Positions 41,936-51,586 of a stretch of 64,000 bases of DNA are shown in pieces. The stretch is taken from positions 62,001-126,000 of the forward strand of contig DMMY01000025.1 in NCBI GenBank assembly GCA_003452935.1, given 5' to 3'. Position 1 is the stretch's first letter, and each line of letters begins with the position of its first letter. The notes below the pieces were generated by a model. It worked only from the letters and a program-made list of their open reading frames with translations. It was not told where the DNA came from and searched no databases. The position numbers were made by a program, and so were the translations under genes. The DNA comes from Elusimicrobiota bacterium (GTDB lineage Bacteria; Elusimicrobiota; Elusimicrobia; UBA1565; UBA9628).

Positions 41936-43225
41936 ATGCGCGGATTCGTGTTTTTTCTGGCCTTGGTTTCGGTGCCAGCCGGGGCCGCGGGTTCGCGGGA
42001 TGACCGGCCGGCCTTGACCCGGCTTCAAGAAGAAGCCGGCGCAGAGGCCTTGCCGGCGGTGCCATCCCCGCCGGCAAGGCCCACCGATCAGCGCTTTTGG
42101 ATCACTGTCCGCGCCAGCACGGCGCGCCAGCGCACGGCCATCGCCGAAACGGGCATGTCCATCGAGGAGATCAAGGCCGGCGAGGTGGCCGGCGTCGCGC
42201 ACTCTAAAACCATCGCGAAGCTCAAGGAGCGCGGTTTTCAAATCGACGATCAGGTTGCCTTGGAGGCGTTTCATCAGCAGCTGATCAAGGATTTTCCTCC
42301 GCAGGACAGGGCTTATCACGATTACGCCCGGACCCAGGACGCACTGCAGGCCCTGGCCGATGCCCATCCCGAGCTCGCTTCCTTGTTTTCCATAGGCCAA
42401 AGCTGGCAGGGCCGAGACATGTGGTGCCTGCGCCTCAATACAACGCCAGCCGGACTGGCCCCCGGCACGAAGCCCGGCGCGGTCTTCGTGGGGAATCATC
42501 ATGCCCGCGAGCACCTCAGCGTCGAGGTTCCGCTCAAGCTTGCCGAGTACCTGGCCGCTAACAAGAACCGGGCCGCGGTCAAGAAGCTCCTGGAGTCCCG
42601 CGATATCTATATTATTCCCATGCTCAATCCGGACGGCGCCGAGTTCGACGTCGCCGGCGAAGAATATAAATGGCATCGCAAGAACATGCGCGTCAACCCG
42701 GACAAGGAAATCGGCGTGGACCTCAACCGCAACTACGACTTCTTGTTCGGAGGGGCGGGCTCTTCCGGGGATACTTACAGCGACACCTACCGCGGTCCCG
42801 GCGCTTTTTCGGAGCCGGAGACCCGGGCTTTGAAGGCCTTCCTCGAGGCGCGGCCTAATGTCCAGGTCCTCAATTCCTACCACTCCTACAGCGAGCTTAT
42901 TCTCTACCCGTGGGGCGGAAAGTCCGATCCTATCGCGGACGCGAGGGATCTCAGGGCTTATAAAGCCCTGGCCGCGGGCATGGCCAAGCTGACAGGCTAT
43001 CGGGCCATGCAATCCTCCGAGCTTTACGTGGCCGCGGGCGACTGCGCGGATTGGACCTACGCCGCGCGCAAGATTTTCTCCTTTACCACGGAGCTCTATC
43101 CCAGATCGGGCAACGGCGGGTTCTATCCGGGATCCGCGGCGATCGCCAAGGTCGCCGCGGGAAACATAAAAGCCGCTCTCTACCTGCTGGAATACGCCGA
43201 CGATCCGCGCCGGGCCGCTCCCTAA
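41936..43225 (+). CDS. Secreted M14 zinc carboxypeptidase
   Basis: A 429-residue enzyme with a signal peptide (1-18, FVFFLALVSVPAGAAG) and a pro-like region to about residue 125. Zinc ligands are H189-A-R-E192 and H316 (NSYHSY); the substrate-binding RNY is in VDLNRNYDF and the catalytic base is E386 (FTTELYP). These define the carboxypeptidase A/T group, which removes C-terminal residues from peptides. The ATG lies immediately after the amylase stop with GGAGAAA upstream. The 3' end is followed by a 110-bp palindrome. Confidence 0.93.
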   Translation: MRGFVFFLALVSVPAGAAGSRDDRPALTRLQEEAGAEALPAVPSPPARPTDQRFWITVRASTARQRTAIAETGMSIEEIKAGEVAGVAHSKTIAKLKERGFQIDDQVALEAFHQQLIKDFPPQDRAYHDYARTQDALQALADAHPELASLFSIGQSWQGRDMWCLRLNTTPAGLAPGTKPGAVFVGNHHAREHLSVEVPLKLAEYLAANKNRAAVKKLLESRDIYIIPMLNPDGAEFDVAGEEYKWHRKNMRVNPDKEIGVDLNRNYDFLFGGAGSSGDTYSDTYRGPGAFSEPETRALKAFLEARPNVQVLNSYHSYSELILYPWGGKSDPIADARDLRAYKALAAGMAKLTGYRAMQSSELYVAAGDCADWTYAARKIFSFTTELYPRSGNGGFYPGSAAIAKVAAGNIKAALYLLEYADDPRRAAP

Positions 43226-43233
43226 AGAGTAAG

Positions 43234-43343
43234 GGTGCCGGAGATTGCCTTTTTCAACTTGTTGAACTTGTTTGTTAAATCGCTGTTACTGGCCATTAAT
43301 CCCAAACAAGTTCAATAAGTCAAACAAGTTCATCTCCGGCACC
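43234..43343. repeat. 110-bp palindromic element between convergent genes
   Basis: Two 41-base arms (43234-43274 and 43303-43343) flank a 28-base loop. The outer 12 bases GGTGCCGGAGAT match perfectly and the inner 18 (ACTTGTTGAACTTGTTTG) match with one mismatch; the middle is poor. The right arm contains GAACTTGTTTG twice as a direct repeat. The arm extends into the permease gene and supplies its last codons and stop. The element is more AT-rich than its surroundings. It may be a small mobile element; it has no T-run typical of a terminator. Confidence 0.65.
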
Positions 43344-44837
43344 GTGGGCCGGGATCCGGTCCGCCTGGGTTCTGGCGCGCAAGGCGCTTCTTTTGGCGCC
43401 GTAGAGGAAGTAGATGGCAAGCCCCAGGAGCAGCCACACGCCGAATCGCAGCCAAGTCACGTAGTTGAGCCCGCCCATGAGGAAAAGGCAGAAGCCGATG
43501 CCCAGCACCGGCATGATGATGCCGCCGGGCACGCGGAAGGGCCGGGGGCGCAGCGGGTCCTGAAAGCGCAGGATGATGACCCCCGCGCACACCAGGATAA
43601 AGGCGAAAAGAGTCCCGATGTTGCAGAGGTTGGCCATCTCGTCGATATTGCACAGCGCGGAGAGAATGCCCACGACGACTCCCGTCCAGATCGTGGTCAC
43701 GTGTGGGGTCTTGAAGCGAGGGTGGACCTTCGCGAAATAGGGGGGCAGCAGCCCATCTCGGCTCATGGCGAAGAAAATACGGGGCTGACCGAGCTGAAAG
43801 ACGAGCAGAACCGCGGTGTGGGCGATGACCGAGCCCAGGGCAATGACGGCGATGATCCAAGGCGAGGCGCGGTTGTACTCCAGGCCCGCGACCAGCGGCT
43901 CGGCGATCTTGGAGCGCAGCTCCATGACCGGGATCATGCCGGTCAAGGCCACGGTCACGAGAATGTAGACCAAGGTGCATATGGCCAGGGAGCCGATGAT
44001 GCCGATGGGCATGTCGCGCCGCGGATTCTTGGTTTCCTCGGCCACGGTCGAGACCGCGTCAAAGCCGATGTAGGCGAAAAAGACCGTGGCCGCTCCCACC
44101 TGGATGCCTTTCCAGCCTCCCGGGGCGAAGGGCTTCCAATATTCGGGATGGAAGTAATAGAAGCCGACGCCGACGAAAAGGGCCAGGACCAGCAGCTTGA
44201 CTCCCACCATGACGTTGTTGAAGGCGGCGCTCTCCTTGACGCCTACGACCAATAGGACGGTGAGGGCCAGCACGATGCACAGGGCCGGCAGGTTGAAGAT
44301 GACGGGCACTCCCAGCAGGTGCGGGACGCCGGCCAGGTCCAGGCCTTTCTGGACGAAGGTGCGGTAGTCTATGCGCAGCCAGACGGGGATGTCGAGTCCG
44401 AAGGCGGTCTTTACGAAGTCGTTGAAATACCCCGCCCAGGAGATGGCCACGGCCACGTTGCCGATGGCGTACTCGATGATGAGGTCCCAGCCGATGATCC
44501 AGGCTACGAGCTCTCCCATGGTGGCGTAGGAATAGGTGTAGGCGCTGCCCGAGACGGGCACCATGGCCGAGAGCTCGGCGTAGCACAGCGCGGTGAAGCC
44601 GCAGGCCACCGCGGTCAGCAGGAATGAAACGATGAGCGCCGGGCCGGCGGGATGGCCGCTCGACGCCCCGACCGCGGCCTCGCCGACCATGGCGAATATG
44701 CCGGCGCCAATGATGGCGCCGATGCCCACCATGGTGACGTCGAGGGGACCGAGGACGCGCTTGAGCCTGTGGCCCTTGACCTCCGACTCGTGGATCAGGG
44801 CGTCGACCGACTTGGTGCGCCAAAGGCCGCGGAGCAT
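43320..44837 (-). CDS. APC-family cationic/neutral amino-acid permease
   Basis: A 505-residue inner-membrane transporter with about 12-13 helices. The first-helix motif GIGAIIGAGIFAMVG and the ALCYAELSAMVPVSGSAYTY region identify the amino acid-polyamine-organocation superfamily, CAT-like (YfnA) branch. It probably imports amino acids, fitting the nearby secreted carboxypeptidase on the other strand. The last eight codons, ending GAGDELV, lie within a palindromic element. The start at 44837 gives the standard length. Confidence 0.92.
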   Translation of the reverse strand: MLRGLWRTKSVDALIHESEVKGHRLKRVLGPLDVTMVGIGAIIGAGIFAMVGEAAVGASSGHPAGPALIVSFLLTAVACGFTALCYAELSAMVPVSGSAYTYSYATMGELVAWIIGWDLIIEYAIGNVAVAISWAGYFNDFVKTAFGLDIPVWLRIDYRTFVQKGLDLAGVPHLLGVPVIFNLPALCIVLALTVLLVVGVKESAAFNNVMVGVKLLVLALFVGVGFYYFHPEYWKPFAPGGWKGIQVGAATVFFAYIGFDAVSTVAEETKNPRRDMPIGIIGSLAICTLVYILVTVALTGMIPVMELRSKIAEPLVAGLEYNRASPWIIAVIALGSVIAHTAVLLVFQLGQPRIFFAMSRDGLLPPYFAKVHPRFKTPHVTTIWTGVVVGILSALCNIDEMANLCNIGTLFAFILVCAGVIILRFQDPLRPRPFRVPGGIIMPVLGIGFCLFLMGGLNYVTWLRFGVWLLLGLAIYFLYGAKRSALRARTQADRIPAHGAGDELV

Positions 44838-44879
44838 CCCTGAGAGGATATCATTTGCCTGCCGGCGGTGGAAACACCG

Positions 44880-46283
44880 CTATGACGGATTCTTCGGGAG
44901 GGTGAAGATGAACCTGCTGCCTTGTCCAAGCGAGCTTTCCACCCAAATATTTCCTTTATACAGGGTGATGATGTCCTTGGCGATCGCCAGTCCGAGTCCC
45001 AGTCCCTTGTCCGGGCCGCTCAGGGCTTTTCCGACCTGCGTGAATTCACGGAACAACTTGTCCACGTCCTCGCGGGCGATGCCTCTGCCCGTGTCGGTCA
45101 CGGCGCATTCGATGCGGTCCTTTTTTTCCGTCACGGATATGTCGATATGGCCCTTGGCCGTGAACTTGATCGCGTTGCCCACGAGATTGGAGAGGACCTG
45201 GAACAGGCGGCTTTGATCCGAATGGATGACGACTTCCTGGTCGGGCAGGCGGGCCCGCAGTTCCAGGCCCTTGGATTTTGCTTTTTGGGAATATATCAAG
45301 GCGACTTGGCTGACCAAATCCGAAAAATTGACCGGCTCCTGCTTGGGCTCGACGGCTCCCGTCCCGAAATTGGAGATATCCAAAAGATTTTCCGTGATGC
45401 CGGTGAGCCGATCCAGCGTGTAGTTCATGACGTTGAGCAAGCCTTCTTGATCCTTGTTGATTTCTCCGGCGACCCTGTAGAGGAGGCCGCAGATGCCGGT
45501 CTTGACGATCGCGAGGGGGTTTCTGAGATCGTGGGAGACGGTGCGCAGCACGCTGGCTCGGAATTGGTTCAATTTCGTCCGTTCGCTGATGTCCCGGATG
45601 TTGCATTGGATGACTCTCTGGTCGTTATCCAGATAGGCGTTGCTGACCAGCTCCACATCGAGCCGCCGACCGTTTCTGGCCGTCAGAGGGAAGTTTTCAT
45701 AGCGGATATACCCGTTGCTGCTCAGCCTGGCGCAAGAAGGTTTTCGGGCTGCGACGTTCTTGAAGGCTCCTATGTCCCAGAGCCTTTTGCCCAGCATTTC
45801 ATCGCGCGAATAGCCCAGCATGTTCAACAAGCCAGGATTGACGTCCGTTATCTCACCGCTGCGGGCGTTTAAGATCAGTATCCCGTCTTGGGCGGCCTCG
45901 AAGAGCCTGCGGTAGCGGGATTCCGAGGCCCGCAGCTGCGCCTCCATGCTTTTGATCTGGGTGATATCGATGGCGTAAATGCGAAGCTTGTCGATTTCCG
46001 GAATATAGTGGACGACTTGCTCGAACCATTGGCCGTTGACTTCCCGCTCCCGCGTCATCCAGGTTTTCTTGCCGCGCGAGAGGGACTGGGGAGACGAACC
46101 GAGCCCGTGCAAAAACCGGTGGCTCAATCCCAGGGTTTCCAGATTGGGGAAAAGTCGCCGGGCGGCGGGATTGACGTAGTTGATGCGGCCTTGCAAATCC
46201 ATTTCCAGGACGGGATTGGGGTTGAGTTCGGGAAATGAGGCGAGATGGGTGACCTCGCTGTTGGCGATGGTTTGGCGGCTCAT
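44880..46283 (-). CDS. Soluble PAS-PAS histidine kinase
   Basis: A 467-residue kinase without membrane segments. Two PAS domains (about 12-110 and 125-237) precede HisKA with H251 (TVSHDLRNPL) and a HATPase domain (NLVGNAIKF, DTGRGIAREDV, GLGLGLAIAK). It should sense a cytoplasmic signal such as redox state or a ligand. GGGGGGAA precedes the ATG at 46283. Its stop lies 43 bases from the permease start on the same strand; no regulator adjoins. Confidence 0.93.
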   Translation of the reverse strand: MSRQTIANSEVTHLASFPELNPNPVLEMDLQGRINYVNPAARRLFPNLETLGLSHRFLHGLGSSPQSLSRGKKTWMTREREVNGQWFEQVVHYIPEIDKLRIYAIDITQIKSMEAQLRASESRYRRLFEAAQDGILILNARSGEITDVNPGLLNMLGYSRDEMLGKRLWDIGAFKNVAARKPSCARLSSNGYIRYENFPLTARNGRRLDVELVSNAYLDNDQRVIQCNIRDISERTKLNQFRASVLRTVSHDLRNPLAIVKTGICGLLYRVAGEINKDQEGLLNVMNYTLDRLTGITENLLDISNFGTGAVEPKQEPVNFSDLVSQVALIYSQKAKSKGLELRARLPDQEVVIHSDQSRLFQVLSNLVGNAIKFTAKGHIDISVTEKKDRIECAVTDTGRGIAREDVDKLFREFTQVGKALSGPDKGLGLGLAIAKDIITLYKGNIWVESSLGQGSRFIFTLPKNPS

Positions 46284-46357
46284 TCGTTCCCCCCAACAAC
46301 ATTACGAGATGAGCATCAAAGAATCGTCAAAAGCCGGGAAACGGGGCCTGGGGGAAT

Positions 46358-48589
46358 TCAGCGCCGGCAAAAGGCGGCCATGGCGCGCACGGCCCGGTCG
46401 GCCGAGCGGAACACGGGCAGGCCGCGCCGGCGCGCTTGCTCCACGTAGGGCTCATAGAGCGAACCGCAGCCCACGCAGAAGACCACGGGCTTGCCCCAAG
46501 CCTGGGCCAGTTCTCCCAGCTTGGCCGGGAAAGAGTCGGCCAGCCCTTCCTCGGGCAGGGTCTTCATCGCCGGGGTCAGGGGAATGACGGCCGCGACCAG
46601 GCCGTCTATATCGGGCGACTCCAGGACCGCGGCCGCGATCTCGATCAAGGCCGCGTCAGGGGCCATGGGCGTGACGTCGAGGGGATTGCGCACGTCGACG
46701 ATGGAGTCCAGCTTGTATTTCGCCAAGACGGCGCCCAAGCGCCGGCCCAGGGCGCTTTCCGGCGCGGCCGCGCTTACGGGCCCGTGCGGCGCGATGCTGT
46801 CCGCCATGCCCGCGGTCTCGAAGCCCGCGTTGCTCAGCGCGAATAGGCGGCCTTGGCCCGCGGGCCGGCCATGGCAGAAGCAGGCCATTTGCGCCAAGTC
46901 CTCGAAATGATCGAAATCCTCCGCCACCAGGGCGCCGGCGCGGCCGAGCAGCGAGCGCGCCACCACGAAGTCGCCGGCGATGGAGGCGGTGTGGCCCATG
47001 ACCGCTTTCTGGCCCGTGGGAGTGCGGCCCGCCTTGTACACGATGACGGTCTTTCCCAGGCCGCGGGCTCGCGCCACGCCGCAGGAGAGCTTCAAGCCGT
47101 CCTCTTCCTTGAGCCCTTCAAGATAGACCAGGACGACCTTGACGGTTTCGTCCTCCACGACCTGCTCGACATAGTCGCATACGGTGACGTCCATCTGGTT
47201 GCCCACGGATACGCAGTAGGCGGGCTTGAGCCAGCTCATCTTGCTGACGACGGAAATGACGAAGGCTCCGCTTTGGCTTATGAACGCGGTCCGCGCGTGG
47301 GCGGGATTTTCCTCGGCGCCCAGGGCAAGCTTTCTTTTCGGGATGAAGAACGTGTTGACCTTGGCCGGGACCGACACGATGCCCAGGGAGTTTCCGCCGC
47401 TGACCGCGAAATCGGGGTTTTTCTTGCGGCCTTCGGCGATGATGCCCAGGACCTCGTCCTTGACGCCCTCGCTGCCCGCCTTCTCCCCCATGCCTCCGGA
47501 AATAAGGACCACGCCCCGGACCCTGCCGGAGTCCGCGGCCTGGCGCAGGAGCGCGGGCACTTCCGGCGAGGGCACGGCCACCACGAACATGTCCACCGGC
47601 TCCGGGAAGGCGGCGGGGTTCTTGAAGCATTTGACTCCATCGATGTCTCCGGCCTGATCCTTCAGCACGAAGAGGCGGCTTTTGTCGAAGCCCGCCTCTA
47701 TGACATTGTTGAGGATGATGCGGCCCATGTTCATCTTCTTTTCGCTGACGCCGGCCACGGCCACGGTCGCGGGTTTGAGCAAGGACCACACGGCCTGGGG
47801 CGAGGGGAAGCTGCGCGCGGCCCTGACGGCCTGGCGAAAGCGCAGGACGCCATCCAGGGCCACGAGGCGTTCGTGGGCAACGGCCAAGGGGTTGACCTCG
47901 ATCTCCTCTATGGCCCAGGCCGAGGACCCGTTGTCGCAGAAATGGGAGAGAAGTTTGCGGAAGGCCTCGAGCCATTGGAGCATGGCGGCGTCCTCGGCCT
48001 GGCGACGGCCTCCGCGAACTTTGCCGGAAACGTAGCGCCAAATCCAGGTTTGATCGAGAAATTTGTTCCAGCCGTCCTTGCCAACGAGTTCCACCGCCGC
48101 GATGGCGGGAGAGAAGCCCGGCTTGAGCGCGGAGGTGAGGCCCTCGGCGTCGGTGCCGCCTATGCCGAGGGTCATGATGGGCCCGAAGGCCTTGTCCGCC
48201 CGCGCGCCCAGCATGAGCTCTTGGCCCAACGAGAACACCGCGTGAGGGATGAATTCCACGGCGAGGATGCCGTCGGCCTTTGGGAATGCGGCCTTCATTT
48301 GCGCCAGGACGGTTTCAGCCTCGGTCTTGGCGCGGACCTTGACTCCGCCGGATTCGGTCTTGTGCAGGGTTTCGTGGGATGAGACCTTGAGCACGACGCG
48401 CTCGCCCGGCAGCGGCGCGAGGATGTCCTGGAGTTCGGCCGCCCCGAGGGGGATGCGGTCGAGGCCGATGAGAGCTCGCTTGGGCGTCGTGAGGCCGAGC
48501 TTGTCCAAGACGTCGTAGACTTCGATCTCGGAGAGTGAGGAGCGGCCTTCTTGCGCGGCTTGAGCCAGGAGGGATTCGATTTCTTTCAT
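46358..48589 (-). CDS. ADP-forming acyl-CoA synthetase (NDP-forming, fused subunits)
   Basis: A 743-residue enzyme that makes ATP or GTP from an acyl-CoA, or the reverse. The ATP-grasp beta part comes first (to about 260, with H76 in HKTESGGV matching the beta-subunit His), followed by the CoA-binding and ligase parts of alpha (from VAVAG at 276-280, SQSGAF at 438-443, and phospho-histidine H533 in GHTASIAG). This beta-alpha order is one of the known permutations. Such enzymes give substrate-level ATP in fermenting microbes. It follows the transketolase-like gene by 60 bases. Confidence 0.9.
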   Translation of the reverse strand: MKEIESLLAQAAQEGRSSLSEIEVYDVLDKLGLTTPKRALIGLDRIPLGAAELQDILAPLPGERVVLKVSSHETLHKTESGGVKVRAKTEAETVLAQMKAAFPKADGILAVEFIPHAVFSLGQELMLGARADKAFGPIMTLGIGGTDAEGLTSALKPGFSPAIAAVELVGKDGWNKFLDQTWIWRYVSGKVRGGRRQAEDAAMLQWLEAFRKLLSHFCDNGSSAWAIEEIEVNPLAVAHERLVALDGVLRFRQAVRAARSFPSPQAVWSLLKPATVAVAGVSEKKMNMGRIILNNVIEAGFDKSRLFVLKDQAGDIDGVKCFKNPAAFPEPVDMFVVAVPSPEVPALLRQAADSGRVRGVVLISGGMGEKAGSEGVKDEVLGIIAEGRKKNPDFAVSGGNSLGIVSVPAKVNTFFIPKRKLALGAEENPAHARTAFISQSGAFVISVVSKMSWLKPAYCVSVGNQMDVTVCDYVEQVVEDETVKVVLVYLEGLKEEDGLKLSCGVARARGLGKTVIVYKAGRTPTGQKAVMGHTASIAGDFVVARSLLGRAGALVAEDFDHFEDLAQMACFCHGRPAGQGRLFALSNAGFETAGMADSIAPHGPVSAAAPESALGRRLGAVLAKYKLDSIVDVRNPLDVTPMAPDAALIEIAAAVLESPDIDGLVAAVIPLTPAMKTLPEEGLADSFPAKLGELAQAWGKPVVFCVGCGSLYEPYVEQARRRGLPVFRSADRAVRAMAAFCRR

Positions 48590-48649
48590 TTTCAGGACGT
48601 TCTCCTAATCCTCAAATAAAAGGATCCGGCAACGCAACGGACGATCGAC

Positions 48650-51001
48650 TTACTTGCCGAGCTTGCGGCACCATTCTAATACCGCCTTGAGCTGAGCCGG
48701 ACCGTCCAATCCAGCCTCCTCGAGCACCTTGTCCCAGGAGCCGCTGCCCAAAAATCGTCCCTTGGCGAAGGAGTGCAGGGAGTGGCGCAGGCCGTCCTGA
48801 GAATGGACCCACCTCGCTATGGTCGGCCAGGTGTAATCCGTCACGGCCATGGCGTGCTGCGCGAGCCGGGCGGGATAGATGGCTTGTTGCTCCGCCGTCG
48901 GCAGGAGGTCGAAGAGCTCCGCGCTGGAGACGTAGAAGACGTTGACCGGGATGCCCTGTTTGTCGAGCTCCGGAAGCACGTGGCGCGAGAAGAGCAGGGC
49001 CACGGCGCAGCCTTGCAGGACCACGGTCGCGGAGGTTTTGTCGCTGCGGCGCCAGGCATAAAGACCTTTTGTCGCCGCGTGAGCGGGGGGCAACTTGAGC
49101 GCGGCGCGGTCCGGGATGATCTCGGCCGGCCGGGCCACGAAGGGAGCGATGATCGCGGGCCGGGCTTTTAAGGCCGCGATCAAGAGCGGCCAGACTTCCT
49201 GGGGCTCCCAGGGGAGCAGGGTGATGAGCGTGCCCTTTGGGAAATTGTCCGCCAGTATCTGCAGGGCTTGCGGGTCGGCGTGCGTGGGCCCGTCCTCGCC
49301 GGTCATGGGGCCGGCATGCGCGTTGACCATGATCCAGGGACGGAAAGGCTCTCCCGTGGCGTCATGGCGGGCTTGCTGGCTGATTCCGTGCAGGCGCGCC
49401 GCGATGTGCTCCAGGGCCGCGATGAAGGCCGAGTAGGAGCTCGTCACGCCCACGTGGCGGCCGAAGCTCGAGACTCCGGCCATGACCCCGCCCATGGCGT
49501 CCTCGCAGATGCCGCCGACCGGCACCAGCCGGCTGGCGGGGTTGGTCTTGGCGTTGTAGAAGCCCTTGGGATAGGCCCCGCTGACCGCGGTCATGCTGGT
49601 GGAGTCCATGAGGTCCGCGGCGCAGGCTAGAAGCGCGCCATGGGTGAGATTGTTGAGTTGTCCCATGGAGGCGCCCAAGGCCGCGCGCAGGGTCATGGAC
49701 TTGCCCGGGATAATGGCGAGTTCCGAGGGCGTGCGCTCCGCGGCCACGGCTTCGCCGTACAAGGCGCCGGTGTCCGGAGCGTTTTCCTTGGGAGTCCGGG
49801 CCTTGGCCTGCAGGCGCCTGGCCGCGGCCGCCAGCTTGTCCGCCGCCCAGGCCGGAAGTTCCCGGCGTTTTTCCAGAACGTCGCGCAGGCACATGAGGGT
49901 GTCAAAATAGGTCTGTTCCACCCTATCCGGGGTCTTGTCGCCTTCAAAACGCGGCAGCTTGACCCGGAATTTTTTTTCAAAAGGCGCTACGGCCTGGTAG
50001 TAGCCCTCGGAGCAGAAGGGGTGTCCGGCTCCATGGGAGGAGCGCCCCTCGATGCCGTAGTTCCAGCCCTTGATGGTGCGATAGACGATGGCCGTGGGCT
50101 GCCCGTTGGAGAGGCTCTCGGCGAGCTTCTGCGCGGAGAGGACGCGCCGGAAATCCATGCCGTCGCCCGCGTCAATGACGTTCCAATCGTGCAGGGTCAG
50201 GAATTCCATGGGGTCCCACTGGACGTAGTCGCCGGGACAATCCTCGGCCGCGCAGACCCGGTTGGAGTCTATGGAGGCCTGGTTCCAGTCCACGTGCAGC
50301 CGGGCGTTTTCAAGTCCGATAGTGCCCGCCATTCCCAGGGCTTCGTGCACCCGGCCCGGGGTCATGCCGCCCTCGCCTTCGAGGAGATGGATACGGGGCG
50401 CCTTTGGGCCGTAAGCGTCGAGCGCCGCCAAGGCCAGGCCGATGCCCGCGGTCACGCCCACTCCGCTGGCGCCCGTGGCCAGGGGCACGAACGGCACCGC
50501 CGGGGTGGGATGTCCATCCAGGGGTTTGGCGTTGAATTTCTTGAATAAAGGCGTGTTTTGGGTCGGATTGCGGCGGAAACCCAACAGGTCCTCAAGGCGC
50601 AGTTGACGTCTTTCCTGGGCGAGGAGCCCGGGATTGCCTATGCGCGCGAGTTCGTTGCGCAGGGAGTACATGGCATAGAGGCCCATGGCTTTGTGCCCGG
50701 CCGCGTAACAGAGCTGGTCAGCCTCGGGCCGCTCGGGGGTTGAAAAGTCGTAGTCCAGGCACTCATAGATGAGGCTGGAAACGATACGGCCGGAAGAGAT
50801 GCTTCCTCCTGGATGCCCGGAGGTGGGGACGAAATTGTAGAGAATGGCGCAGAGGGTCCGGTAGCATAGGTCCAGATCCTCGAGAAAGGGCTTATCCGGG
50901 TTGGGTTGGGCCTGCGCCTTAAGGAATACGCCGCGCCGGGGGCGCAGCCTGAGGTTTTTGGGTTTGGGAGTTCTTGCGGTCATGACGGTTTCATGGTTCA
51001 T
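48650..51001 (-). CDS. Transketolase-like thiamine-diphosphate enzyme
   Basis: A 783-residue protein with both transketolase halves. GHPGGS (62-67) opens the ThDP domain; the diphosphate motif reads EGEGGMTPG (208-216) with N240 after it, where GDGxxxEG is usual. The second half has the GEDGPTH motif of transketolases (HAGPMTGEDGPTH). It is over 100 residues longer than standard transketolase (about 660), with a basic N-terminal extension. The substrate may be a sugar phosphate or an oxo-acid. A later ATG at 50983 is possible. It is transcribed toward the acyl-CoA synthetase, so the pair may share a pathway. Confidence 0.82.
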   Translation of the reverse strand: MNHETVMTARTPKPKNLRLRPRRGVFLKAQAQPNPDKPFLEDLDLCYRTLCAILYNFVPTSGHPGGSISSGRIVSSLIYECLDYDFSTPERPEADQLCYAAGHKAMGLYAMYSLRNELARIGNPGLLAQERRQLRLEDLLGFRRNPTQNTPLFKKFNAKPLDGHPTPAVPFVPLATGASGVGVTAGIGLALAALDAYGPKAPRIHLLEGEGGMTPGRVHEALGMAGTIGLENARLHVDWNQASIDSNRVCAAEDCPGDYVQWDPMEFLTLHDWNVIDAGDGMDFRRVLSAQKLAESLSNGQPTAIVYRTIKGWNYGIEGRSSHGAGHPFCSEGYYQAVAPFEKKFRVKLPRFEGDKTPDRVEQTYFDTLMCLRDVLEKRRELPAWAADKLAAAARRLQAKARTPKENAPDTGALYGEAVAAERTPSELAIIPGKSMTLRAALGASMGQLNNLTHGALLACAADLMDSTSMTAVSGAYPKGFYNAKTNPASRLVPVGGICEDAMGGVMAGVSSFGRHVGVTSSYSAFIAALEHIAARLHGISQQARHDATGEPFRPWIMVNAHAGPMTGEDGPTHADPQALQILADNFPKGTLITLLPWEPQEVWPLLIAALKARPAIIAPFVARPAEIIPDRAALKLPPAHAATKGLYAWRRSDKTSATVVLQGCAVALLFSRHVLPELDKQGIPVNVFYVSSAELFDLLPTAEQQAIYPARLAQHAMAVTDYTWPTIARWVHSQDGLRHSLHSFAKGRFLGSGSWDKVLEEAGLDGPAQLKAVLEWCRKLGK

Positions 51002-51101
51002 GGGCTTATGATTGGCATACGCCGGCCGGAGGCGGTCCGGCCGGTTTGAAAATACATCCGCGCCCGCGGCGGGCGCGGTTGCGGGACGCGCGTCCGAGAG
51101 G

Positions 51102-51135
51102 AAAAGCGATCCCAGCCCTCAGGACCGGGATGGCT
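51102..51135 (-). terminator. Probable terminator after the 108-residue protein gene
   Basis: On the minus strand AGCCATCCC pairs with GGGATCGCT with one mismatch and TTTT follows (complement of 51102-51105). A second, very GC-rich hairpin lies just beyond at about 51058-51078. Confidence 0.55.
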
Positions 51136-51159
51136 TCGTAAGAGAGGCGCTTGCTGGGT

Positions 51160-51486
51160 CTACTCTACGTCGCAGACCCGCTCGGTCTTGACCCACTTTC
51201 CGCTTATGCGGGCCCGAGCCGTAATGCGATGCGCTCCGGACGTTTCCGGGAACCAGTCGAACCAGTGGAAGCCGCCGTCAGGGCGGCAGGCCTGCCAGTC
51301 TCCGTCGTTGATGGAAACTTGGGACTCGCCTTCCCCGGCGCATACGCGGATCGCGTAATGCCCACGGCGCACCGTCTCTCCCTGCTGCGGATAATCGATG
51401 CTGATCTTCGGGCGCGCGACCGGCTTCTCTTCGACGCTGCGGCTGAGGCCCGGGATCTTCACGGACAGAATTCCTTTCTTTCTCAC
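51160..51486 (-). CDS. Small beta-rich protein, unknown
   Basis: A 108-residue protein. After a short basic start, residues 30-105 look like one Ig-like or carbohydrate-module fold (ISIDYPQQGETVRRGHYAIRV, cut here to its key parts: IDYPQQGE, HYAIRV, WFDWFPETSG). Two cysteines, near C53 and C70, could pair, and a third ends the chain. The GTG at 51486 is chosen because GGAGG lies nine bases upstream and the longer frame would run into the kinase gene. No signal peptide is seen. I do not know its function; a binding or regulatory module is possible. Confidence 0.6.
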   Translation of the reverse strand: MRKKGILSVKIPGLSRSVEEKPVARPKISIDYPQQGETVRRGHYAIRVCAGEGESQVSINDGDWQACRPDGGFHWFDWFPETSGAHRITARARISGKWVKTERVCDVE

Positions 51487-51586
51487 GATAACAATCCTCC
51501 ATGCACCTGATGCGGCGACGACGCCATAATTAACCATTTTGGGCAAAGCCATGTCCAGGGGGCTTTCGCGTCCGGGGCTGGCGGCG

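Noticed and set aside
43234..43343. CRISPR-like or tRNA-like structure
   Set aside because: Only one palindrome, no spacer-repeat series and no cloverleaf or CCA pattern.
46853..48382. 509-residue plus-strand frame
   Set aside because: Antisense to the acyl-CoA synthetase; His- and Gly-rich composition is typical of a shadow frame.
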